Source: Malania oleifera (Eukaryota > Streptophyta > Magnoliopsida > Santalales > Ximeniaceae). Taken from it: a stretch of DNA of 64,000 bases. A program made the position numbers and the translations under genes. The notes beneath the pieces are model-generated. The model made no database searches. It saw nothing but the letters and a program-made list of their open reading frames with translations, and was not told the DNA's origin. Of the stretch, positions 49,101 through 57,778 are shown piece after piece (the stretch's first letter is position 1; every line of letters starts with the position of its first letter). The DNA lies in NCBI RefSeq assembly GCF_029873635.1, contig NC_080422.1, positions 5,002,001 through 5,066,000 on the forward strand, read 5' to 3'.

Positions 49101-51330
49101 TTGCAGACATAAGATTTGACTTAGTCTGGTGGTAGGTCATCCAGATTTCGGACCAGTCTTCAAACCACACAACCCTATCATGGGGGTCTATACATGATGA
49201 TGTGTTTGTCCAAAAGGTGTTTCTTCTACGCATATGTGTGAATTTATGTAACCCATGTTAAATATGTATTGGATTGATTTATATTATGGAAATAAATGCA
49301 TATTTTTAACTATATAGGTGTGAGTACGGTTCCCAAATGTTATTATGTTTAAAGAAAGTGATGGATGTTTTCTGCATATACTAAAACTCATGTTGACCAC
49401 ACCCTGATATTAACATTTTCCTTCTTACTGAGAGGTGTCTCACCCCAATGATCATTTGACTTTTCAGGAGATACCAGAGACCGTGCTTAGCCAGCTAGGA
49501 AGCTGGGTTTAGATTGTTTTGTTATAGTAAGTGGGTTGTATGGATTGATATTAGTCTTCTTTCGTTTCTGTTAGATTGTAATATTAATAGCTGGAGTCAC
49601 TTATGTATGGTGGTAATTTGAACTTTGGTAATACATTTCAGGATGTTCAAATTATTTCTGCTACTTTTATATGACGATTGTGGTATCAGGGATTGTAGAA
49701 ATTTTCAAATAACAACCTAGACCCCACTTTCGGGTTTGGGGGCATTACAGAAACAACACATAGAATTACGTGATTCGACAATGCCTGCATCCACGGGAGC
49801 AAACGACAAAGATTTGCTATCTTCTTGTACAAAGTACATGAACAATACATCAACCCTCTGTACAACCATATACAACCATCTTACTCTAAATACATCACAA
49901 ATGACATATAAATAGAGTTCCCGAAGGTTTTCCCTCCAAACCCCAACCATATTAATGTCCCCTATTCAAATTTGAAATCTGCGTTGGGTTCCCCAAGCCA
50001 AACCGTCAACGATTTCAGACAAAATGAAAATTCATTCAAACACTGCACCAAAACAATTAGAGTCTTACCGCCGATGGTTTCCCCTGCTACTGTTTGATTT
50101 CCTTCATGCTTTCCCTTTGTGCATGCTTTCCACGCAGTACACAGTTAATATTTCAAGTTTAACTAGGACTCAGGATTTATTACATATGGGAATAATTTAA
50201 TGTTAATATTTCAAGTTTAGTGAGGAATCGGGATTTTATCACATATGGGAATAATTTTTTCTTTGTTTAAAAATGTTCTAGAAATTTTGGATGATAATAA
50301 TGAATCCCATATGCTTGGTTTTGGAATGTTTCTTTATGGTTCAGGGGTTTTGTAACACATATTGCCACACACCAGCACATGCGCACACACAAGTTTTGGA
50401 TTGTTTCTTTATGGTTTAGGGGGTTTGTAAGACATATTGCTATATACCAGCACACGCACAAACATACAAGAGATAGGAAATTATAAAGATTGATTGAATT
50501 TCAAATTTAGTGAAAAAATTGTATGTTTGTGTGTGTGGAGAGAGGCAGGGGAGCTGCATAGAACCCCTGGGCATTTTCCATGTATCATACTCATTCATCT
50601 TCATCTTCTCCCCTCGAGAAATTCTTACATGTCTCAATTTCATCATCATCCTCACACATTTGATGGGTCACACCATTAAAAACGTATGGGTCCACCAAAC
50701 ATATGGTGGTGATGTGCTCGGTATACTGGACACATGCAAGAATTCATCCTCCTCCTCTCCTCCTGCAGTAACCCAACCTATATTTTCTTACTCTATATCC
50801 CCTTTCTGAGTTCCACCCCCCTCTCTCCCTGCAAACCCCACTAGGGCATTCCCGCATTAAGATTCATTGCGTCATTATATAAAACCAGTGGAATATTAGC
50901 AACAGTACTTAACTATAGTATCATGGCATCATTCAATCTCTGAAAAAAATATTAAAATCCATGAGAGCAACACAAGTATTTCAAGACAGAGGCAAAAGCA
51001 AAGCATTGTAGGGACGATTTCAAAATAGATTTAAGGATTTCAATCAAGTTATATCAAGACAATAAGCTTACAAGCTCAAAACATGTATACACATCCAGAA
51101 ACTCAAAAAAGCACAACTATTTAAACAAAGTCACAAATCTATTCGAAACTTATTTGTCATGAATCGATACTAACTGCATCTAGAAAAATAAAAGAGCACA
51201 AGTTCATACATGAAACAAAAACCCAGATGAAAAAAAAGAAAAAAGAAGCGGCGGTGGAGGTATCAAATTGGCATAAACCTGAGGGTTTGGGATGCCTCTG
51301 AGGAAACTTGATTCTGGGTATTCTCTTCAT
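37327..51330 (-). CDS. KGD4: KGD4/MRPS36-like subunit of the 2-oxoglutarate dehydrogenase complex (3 exons, 72 aa)
   Basis: Three tiny exons join in phase: 51279-51330 (MKRIPRIKFPQRHPKPS plus one base), 38784-38932, and 37327-37344 (LGGCC and stop). All junctions are GT-AG. The N-terminal RIKFPQRHPKP and the C-terminal PKRTPVSDKEIEAIL-LGG correspond to the conserved RFPDRR..PKP and R..VS.EE.E.I..GG segments of human MRPS36 as I recall them. That protein, once thought ribosomal, is now known as KGD4, the adaptor that holds the E3 component in the mitochondrial 2-oxoglutarate dehydrogenase complex of the TCA cycle. Plant relatives are similarly short. Intron 1 is 12.3 kb because two LTR elements lie in it; without them it would be about 3.9 kb. 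Two in-frame ATGs lie upstream (51348, adding MGAAQA; 51408), so the true start could be earlier. No frame damage is seen. Confidence 0.82.
37460..37483. repeat. TG microsatellite
   Basis: A run of TG dinucleotides in intron 2 of the KGD4-like gene. A TC run follows at about 37687-37706. Confidence 0.9.
38286..38450. mobile_element. Foldback MITE, KGD4-like intron 2 (copy 1)
   Basis: The arms pair: CTTGGATTTGGATTTGTGTG on the left and CAAATCCAAATCCAAAG on the right, with an outer AATCCATGCTCTCAAATGCA. It is the same family as 38520-38690 but more diverged. It is non-coding, with target duplication uncertain. Confidence 0.6.
38520..38690. mobile_element. Foldback MITE, KGD4-like intron 2 (copy 2)
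   Basis: The left arm GTGTTTGGGAGCATGGAATT followed by CATGGATTTGGATTTG mirrors the right arm CAAATCCAAATCCAAGTC followed by GAAATCCAAGCTCCTAAATG. The element is about 170 bp, AT-rich and non-coding. The nearby first copy shows that this family amplified locally or recurrently. Confidence 0.65.
38784..38932 (-). CDS. KGD4: KGD4-like exon 2
   Basis: A 149-base exon following CCTTGCAG, coding VSGAQTQPASAAGDVN through PVSDKEIEAIL and ending ATTCTG|GTATGC. The first part is a Ser/Ala/Gln-rich flexible linker and the last 15 residues are the conserved C-terminal helix region. It carries most of the protein. Confidence 0.82.
40026..40120. repeat. Compound microsatellite (TG)n(GA)n
   Basis: TG/CG repeats pass without a gap into a pure GA run of about 25 units. 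It lies in intron 1 of the KGD4-like gene. On the gene's own strand it reads (TC)n(CA)n. Confidence 0.95.
40639..43224 (+). mobile_element. Gypsy solo LTR (2586 bp), target duplication ACAAA, inside KGD4-like intron 1
   Basis: It starts TGTAAAGACCCGG and ends GGGGCGTTTCA, with ACAAA immediately before (40634-40638) and after (43225-43229). It is antisense to the KGD4-like gene. It contains GAA-rich and poly-C tracts near the 5' part, GGTAAGGG donor-like sites (about 41530), and the nine-unit minisatellite. A block around 42390-42520 is shared with the Tekay-like LTR (CCTGAGGGCTTGCTGAGTAA; GTATGGGCGGGTA). The hairpin CTTACTGAGATGTGTCTCACCC lies at about 42839. Confidence 0.9.
41946..42172 (+). 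repeat. Nine-copy minisatellite in the solo LTR
   Basis: Nine units of ACAGCTGAAAGATGCTGGGTAAA, 22-29 bp each. Some units are extended by ATGTAAA or ATATAAA. Most units begin with the palindrome CAGCTG. Confidence 0.9.
43225..44294. other. Host intron sequence between two retroelements
   Basis: This is KGD4-like intron 1 sequence with no gene of its own. It has a run of 15 C at 43766-43780 and the GTTAA target site at 44290-44294. Nothing else is recognised. Confidence 0.5.
47808..49749 (+). mobile_element. Gypsy solo LTR F (1942 bp), target duplication GAAAC
   Basis: It is bounded by GAAAC at 47803-47807 and 49750-49754 inside the copia 5' LTR, starts next to GTAAGGACCCG and ends GGGGGCATTACA. 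It holds GTCGACGGTTTT motifs (about 47893-47960), a CT-rich leader, a tandem array (48722-48872), the GGCATGGTACCGTAGC block (48960) and CTTACTGAGAGGTGTCTCACCCC (49427) followed by TTTTCAGG. It is antisense to the KGD4-like gene. Confidence 0.9.
48722..48872 (+). repeat. Five-unit tandem array in LTR F
   Basis: Units of about 29 bp of the form GGCTGTGTGCCAGGTTTTGA followed by TATGAT. They lie just upstream of the GGTACCGT block, the same position as arrays in the other LTRs. Confidence 0.85.
50149..50465. repeat. Two local tandem duplications in KGD4-like intron 1
   Basis: A unit of about 60 bp with TTAATATTTCAAGTTTA and ACATATGGGAATAATTT occurs twice (about 50145-50204 and 50203-50262). A second unit with TTTCTTTATGGTT and ACATATTGC....CCAGCACA occurs twice at about 50326-50395 and 50395-50465. 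Both are diverged direct repeats in non-coding DNA. Confidence 0.7.
51279..51330 (-). CDS. KGD4: KGD4-like exon 1
   Basis: Seventeen codons plus one base, ending CCCTCAG|GTTTATG. The conserved RIKFPQRHPKP motif identifies it. The sequence upstream to about 51480 is GC-rich and host-like, so the 5' UTR and possibly the core promoter survive there. An ATG at 51348 in the same frame would add six residues. Confidence 0.8.
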
Positions 51331-51479
51331 CGCCTGCGCTGCACCCATCTCTCTCTCTGTGTGAAAACGATGGTCGGAAAGTTGAAGGTGGTGTGGGGCT
51401 GGTTGCATTTAAACAGAGATCCGGAGGGGCCGGCTGCCGCGGCGATCCTGTCTGACGACCTGGTCCAAAAAAGGGCAGT
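51331..51479 (-). promoter_or_regulatory. Short surviving 5' region of the KGD4-like gene
   Basis: Only about 150 bp of host-like, GC-richer sequence lies between the KGD4-like start codon and the 5' LTR of the plus-strand copia element. It includes a CT/GA-rich leader (51349-51362), two upstream in-frame ATGs and a TTTAAAT patch (about 51404) that could act as a TATA-like box. Sequence that once lay further upstream is now beyond 62.6 kb. Confidence 0.5.
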
Positions 51480-51534
51480 ATATCCGAAGATATGCCCCCA
51501 CATGAATGATATAGTCTCACATAATAGGTTAAAA

Positions 51535-51618
<84 letters not shown>

Positions 51619-52073
51619 TTAATTTAAAAGTACATAATTAGTTGGGAGTAATTATAAGGGGCATGCTAACATTAGGTTAAATCAAGAAAAGAACGTTAAG
51701 AAAAAAAGAAGGGCAAAAACTCAAAAGAACTAGTTGTATGGTAACTTCTTATAAGCTCTAACTGTATGTGATATTAGCTGCAAAAAGTAAAGATAAGAAG
51801 AAATGAATTGTCCTCTCTCTCTGTCTCTACTTCTCTAATCATTAGGAGATCTCATAAATTTGGTGAAGGAAGGAAAGAGAAGGAGGAAAAGTGGGAGAAA
51901 TGATTTCTTCAACTTTTCCGGGTGTTCTTCTTGATAGGTTCAATATGGTTGATTTTGGTATATAAAGTTTTTAGTTTATAACTTATTTATTTTCCGCTTA
52001 AAGTTATTAACGTGAAGTTCATGATGATTGAAGATCTGTTGGCTGTTATTCATAAAAAAAAAAATTTCTTACA
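51480..52073 (+). repeat. 5' LTR of the plus-strand copia element
   Basis: It aligns to the 3' LTR from the TATATCC phrase through the shared ACATTAGG, AAGAAGGGCAAAAACTCAAAAGA and TTGGCTGTTATTCATAAA stretches (read in shorter pieces) to TTCTTACA. It differs by an expanded (TA)n(GA)n run at 51538-51618, where the 3' LTR has only a short ATATATATAT. Confidence 0.8.
51538..51618. repeat. (TA)n(GA)n microsatellite
   Basis: About 23 TA units pass into GA units inside the 5' LTR. The corresponding 3' LTR site is short, so the expansion happened after insertion. Confidence 0.95.
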
Positions 52074-52400
52074 TGTGGTATCAAAGCCAAGTTGAAATTA
52101 TCATGGACTTCCTTTAAAAGAAAGATCATTTATAGTAATATTTTTTCGATCTGATTACGGTCTTATAAGTAAAGTTTATGGTTATGTTGGTTTTTTTGGA
52201 TTCAAACTGAAAATATATGTGTTATTTGTAGGATTTTTGGGATAATAGTAGACTGAAAATTATGTTTCTGAAATACTGAGCTTGCTGTTCGAATGGTTTT
52301 GTTGGACTCTCAAAAAATCGTTGACAAATTGAGATACCGAGAGCAGATAAACTGAGTTCCAGAAAACCGTCGACGGTTTGTCTGAAGCAGCTTGAAATTG

Positions 52401-54753
52401 TGTTGACCTTATGGGTCATACCCTGTTTTGATTATGACAAATACTCAGGTATTTAATGACTGCCGAGTTGATGTGCATGTTTATCTAGATAGTATCCTAT
52501 GATGGCACTCGGAGACCCAGAGGAAAACGAAAACTTTGAAGACCCTAGATATAACTTATTTGTTGTAATTTATATTTGGGTCTGTAATATTTAAGTCAGA
52601 AAGGTCTGTAATAGTAAATAGGGATTGGTTTGTAATAAGCTCACACACATCACATGTATGATTTATTACGTAAGCTCAAACAAACCGTAAATGAGAAATG
52701 ACCTTAGAAAGACCTTAGGGTGTAGTCGACCGATACTGAACTTTTTCGGTGTCTTCAAATTGGACCCCAAATGACCCTAGGACACACACATTTACACATA
52801 TGTTTGTTAGGCACTTGAATAGGGCTTATATGTTTCGAAACGGGACCGAAATACACACATGGTGCATTTTTTGTTGACCAGCCAAGCTAGTTCAAAAAGC
52901 CCTGGTCGACCGAAACCTCCCTGGGTCAAAGTTTGACCATATGGTCGACCGAACCAGGTAGTTCAAAAAGCCCTGGTCGACCGAAACCTCCCCGGGTCAA
53001 AAGTTTGACCACCTGGTCAACCGAACCAGGTTGTTCAAAGATCCCTGGTCGACTGAAACCCTCCTTGGTCAACATTTGACCATCTAGTCGACCGAGCACT
53101 TTTGTACTCCAACTACCTGGTCGACCGGAGGGTCCTCGGGAAAATTTCTAGCAGTTTGGTCGACCAAACCAGCCAGTTCAAAATGGCCTGGTCGACTGAA
53201 CCTCGAAAAATTGAGAAATCTTCTTCTCTTGGTCTACCAAAACCTTAGTTCAAAAGTCCCCTGGTAGACCGAACCATATGAGACTTGGTCGATCGAACTT
53301 GTTCTGGTTAACTAGACCTCTCGGGTTGCCCTGATTTTTTTACCGCAGTTAATATTTTTTAAACAGGGTTAAAATGCTTTAAACATCATTAAACTTTTCT
53401 AATAATACCCAATAGGTCCCCAACGGTCATATTTTCTCCTATGCCTATATATATGAGTTCATTTGAGAAAATTAGGGGTGATTAGCCACTTTGATTAGGG
53501 AAGAATTCTCTGAAAAATAAAAACCCTATACTACTCATTTTCTTACTCAAATCACTCATACTTGCCTTCTATTTTTGCCTACATCATTTGTAAGTTGATT
53601 GAGTGTTTTTCTTAAATAGGTTTGCTCTCCTTGTGCTACTTGTTTGACACGATTTTCTTGAGAGCCAAACATAAGGATTCTTAGGGAGCTTTTGCTAATA
53701 AGCCTATCCTAAGAAGACTTGCTTAAGCTTCTAAGTATTGCATTTGTGTTGCAATTTCTTAGGAAGCTTATATTTGTCTTTGGGTTGCAAAATCATTTTC
53801 AAAACATACTAAAATATCTTGTGTGATTTATATTGATATATTTGTGAAAAGATATTTGTGTTTGTGATAGTGATCTTTGTGGCAATATTCATCAACTCAC
53901 ATATCCTTTGCTGAATACAAAGATTGAATGTCTTTTACAAACCAAATATACATATTACTGAAGCATCATATGATTGAGGAAACTTGCTCATTGAAATATA
54001 CATATTGTCTGGCTAGTATCTTTGTGTGAACTATTATATTGAACATATCTTGTGATACAAAGATTATTTGTTTGACACTCTCACATACGCATTACACTGA
54101 TAGAAAATACTTTGAGAGTTGAACCATCTAGACCACATTGAGTTTACATATTGAATCATATTTGTGGTGTATGCTATTGTTCGCATTTGGGTACATATTG
54201 CTTTACACGAAAGCACAATCACTGTACTATCTGATTATATACACATTTGTTGTATATCCAGGCACGGGCCTGAAGAGGGAGACTAGCCCTAGAATACTCC
54301 CGAATTGGCTTAGACCCAGTTAGGAAAGCTAGGTGCGTCATCCTGTTAAGGCGTATAGGTTGAGGTCAGCCTCGCTAATTGACCTGGTTAAGGTTGAGGT
54401 CAGCCCTGTGTTAATTTGACCTGATTGTAAAGGGTGTCGCTCCACCCTTAAGTGAGCTATTAGTGGAATCCTCTGACTTGCGAGCTAGAGGCAGGGATGT
54501 AGGCACAGTTGACCGAACCCCGATAACATATCGTGTGTCTATTTACATTTCAGCACTTTATATTTACCGCATGTATATGTTATTGTATGAATGATGTGCA
54601 TGATTTAAATTCCACGTATTTTATTTATCAGCACATTTGGAACCGTGTAGAAGGACCCTAGGTTACCAAAACATATTGACTTCTAACTTAACCTAGGAGA
54701 AAAATTAAAATTTCCAATTCATCCCCCCTCTTGGGAATACACCTTTTCTAACA
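52401..54753 (+). mobile_element. SIRE/Maximus-like copia solo LTR (about 2.35 kb)
   Basis: It starts TGTTGACCTTATGGG and ends with ATCCCCCCTCTTGGGAATAC and CTTTTCTAACA; the CCCCCCTCTTGGG phrase before the end is typical of SIRE-type LTRs. It contains a repeat block full of TGGTCGACCGAAC palindromes (52885-53310) and a possible TATATATATGAG box (53445). No internal copia domains are attached. A matching 5-bp target duplication is not evident, so the exact ends are approximate. Confidence 0.65.
52885..53310 (+). repeat. GGTCGACC palindrome repeat block
   Basis: Roughly six degenerate 60-75 bp units with CTGGTCGACCGAAACC, TTTGACCA and AGTTCAAAA phrases. Each has one or two copies of the 8-bp palindrome GGTCGACC or a one-base variant. 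Confidence 0.85.
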
Positions 54754-57700
54754 AACCGCTGACGGTTTTTCCCTATATAGTGATATTAAAGTAGGGCTGT
54801 TGAATGATATGCATACAAATAATTTTATTATAACTTGATTAATAATGGAACACTCACATGTTATGCATGCATAAGTTTGAGAATTTTACATGAAAGTAAG
54901 TTAGTAAAATTCTTATACTGGGGAATTGATTATCTACTGTAAATTATGGATAAATCTTTGCTGAGTAAGGTATCAATTAATGTTTCTATTATGGTTAGCG
55001 TGTTGTCACAAAAGTGATCTTATTGAGAAAAGTTGTAAACGTTGATTGAAATATAATCTTGCAAAAATTATAACAGAATGGTTATTTGAATATTATGACT
55101 GGCCCAAAGGTGCACCAACTTTCAAATAATCATTGAGTTAATTAGGATAATTGAAAGAATCGTAGTGAGATTGGGATGTCTGCCTAGTCAAACTTTATAA
55201 AGATTATCAATTATGCCTGGGTGAATGAAAATCACTATTAAAAGTAAATGTAAAGTGTTAGTATATTGCATAAGTTGATCCAAAGATTGAACGCAATTTA
55301 CTAATGAAACGTCTTAAACTCAAAGCATTAATGTGTGTGATCATGTTGTGTTATTGCAATGTTTGCTCCTGTTTTACTTCATTCGCTAGCTTCTTCTGTT
55401 CCGATCTTCAATGGGACAAATTTCTCTGATTGGAATGAGGAGATTTAGTTTCACCTTGGTGTTCAAGATCTGGACTTAACCCTGTAAATGGATAAACCAG
55501 CTGCTATTATTGAATCCAACAATTTGGAGCAGCGAGCTTTGTATAAGTCATGGGAAATGTCGAACAGATTAAGTATGATATTTATGTGGATGTGTATAGC
55601 AAATAACATTAAATCAACACTCCCTCAACTAGATAATGCAAAGGAATATCTTAAGGGAGTGGAGGATAGATTTCGTTCAGCTGATAAGTCCCTTGCAAGA
55701 AGGTTAATGGTTAAACTGACGACAATGAAATTTGATCGTAGTAAAGGAATAAATGAACATGTTCTTGATATGACTAATCTGGCCGCTAAACTTAATACCT
55801 TGGGAATGAATGTTGATGAAAGCTTCCTTGTTCATTTTATTCTGAATTCTCTGCCTCCTCAGTACAGGCCTTTTCAGATTCACAATAACATAATTAAAGA
55901 AAAAATGGAATGTGAATGAATTGGCAAGCATGTTGATTCATGAAGAGGCAAGACTTAAACAACAAGGAAAACATTCAATTAATGTCATGAGTTATGCAGT
56001 TGGAAGTAAGGGAAAGAAATCAAAGAAAGTTTTAAAGAGAAATCCATTGAAGGTGGCAAGTACTTCGTATGGTGGTGAGGCTCGCAAGAAGGAACATTAT
56101 GGTCCCAAGTGTTACTTTTGTCGTGGCTATGGGCATTTAAAGAAAAGTTTCCCGAAATGTAAAGCCTGGTTCGAAAAGAAAGGTAAGCTTTTAGCTTATG
56201 TATGTTTCAAATCAAACATGACACAAGTTCCTTCTAACACTTGGTAGATTGACTCTGGTTTTACTATTCATGTTTCCAATTCGATGCAGGGATACCTTAC
56301 GATCCAGAGCATAAAGGAAAATGAACACATGATAGTCTTGGGGAATGGATATCAAATGCCTATTATGGGTGTTGGAACTGTTCGATTGTATCTAGAATCG
56401 GGTCATTGTTTAGACTTGTTTGATACTTTTTATGTTCTAAATATTTCTAGGAACTTAATTTCTATGTCCAGATTAGACAATGATGGTTATGGTTTGTACT
56501 TTGAACATAAAGGTTTTCGTATTATGAAAGATAACTTATGTGTTGGCTCTGGTGTTTTGTATAAGGGGTTGTATAAACTTAATCTTAATGAAAAGTTTGT
56601 TGAAACACTCCTCACTATGCATCATAATGTTGGAACTAATCGTAATAGAATTAATGAAAATTCTTCTTTCTTGTGGCATAAAAGACTAGGTCATATATCC
56701 AGGGAAAGAATAGAGAGATTAGTAAAGGATGTGGTTCTCACAAACCTTGATTTTATTGATTTTGATGTATGTATTGATTGCATTAAAGGAAAGCAAACTT
56801 AACATACAAAGAAAGGAACTACAAAAAGTGGAAATCTACTAGAAATTGTTCATACTAATATATATGGACCTTTTGACTCACCATATTTAGGTGGAGAAAA
56901 GTATTTTATCACCTTTATTAATGATTTTTCATGGTATGACTATATTTATTTGTTGCATGAAAAGTCTCAGGCAATAGATGTCTTAAAGACATATGTTGCT
57001 GAAGTAGAGCAACTATTAGATAGGAAGGTGAAAATCATTAGATCTGATTAGGGTGGTGAGTATTATGGTAGGTATGATGGGATTAAACAATGTCTAGAAC
57101 CATTTGCTAAATTCCTAGAACAGCATGGTATTTGTGCTCAGTACACAACGCCTAGTACGCCTCAGCAAAATGGAGTGGCTGAAAGGTGAAATCATACTCT
57201 TATGGAAATGGTTAGGAGTATGTTGAGTAATTTCTCAGTACCCATTTCATTATAGATGAAAGCCCTTAAAACAGCAGTGTATGTGCTCAATTGGGTTCCT
57301 AGTAAGGTAGTTCAGAAAACTTCTTTTGAATTGTGGATGGGAAGAAAACAGAGTTTAAGGCACTTTCATGTTTGGGGTTGTTTAGCAGAGATTAGAGTCT
57401 ATAATCCAAATGAAAGTAAATTGGTTTCTAGGACTATAAGTGGGTACTTTATTGGATACCCAAAAAAGTCTAAAGGGTATAGGTTTTACTGTCCTAACCA
57501 TAGTATGAGAATAGTAGAAACCAATAATGCAAAGTTCCTTGAAAATGGTGAAATCAGTGGGAGTGATATATCACGAAATGTGGTCATTAAAGAAATTCAG
57601 GTTCCTATATTGATATCTAGACCTTTAACCTACATTGTTGTTCCTTTAGTTGTTGAAAGGCATGATAGCATTGAATAGCAATCTATTAATGTATCACTTC

Positions 57701-57778
57701 GTAATGAAAATGTCACCATTGAGCCAATTGTAGAACAATCACAAGAAATAGTATTAAGGAGATCTCAAAGATCAAGGA

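Larger units (their letters stand above)
44295..50143 (-). mobile_element. Ty1/copia element (TORK-like), broken, with nested solo LTR
   Basis: A minus-strand element with target duplication GTTAA at 44290-44294 and 50144-50148. The 3' LTR is 44295-44828 (534 bp, ends TGTTGTGA...TCACAACA). The 5' LTR is 47687-50143, enlarged by the solo LTR 47808-49749. The primer site next to the 5' LTR is TTGGTATCAAAGC. Internal parts are gag (about 46960-47310), protease (46511-46894) and a remnant of reverse transcriptase (about 45211-45558). Much of integrase and RNase H is missing and the rest carries many breaks. It lies in sense orientation within KGD4-like intron 1. It is an old fossil, older than the LTR nested in it. 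Confidence 0.85.
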
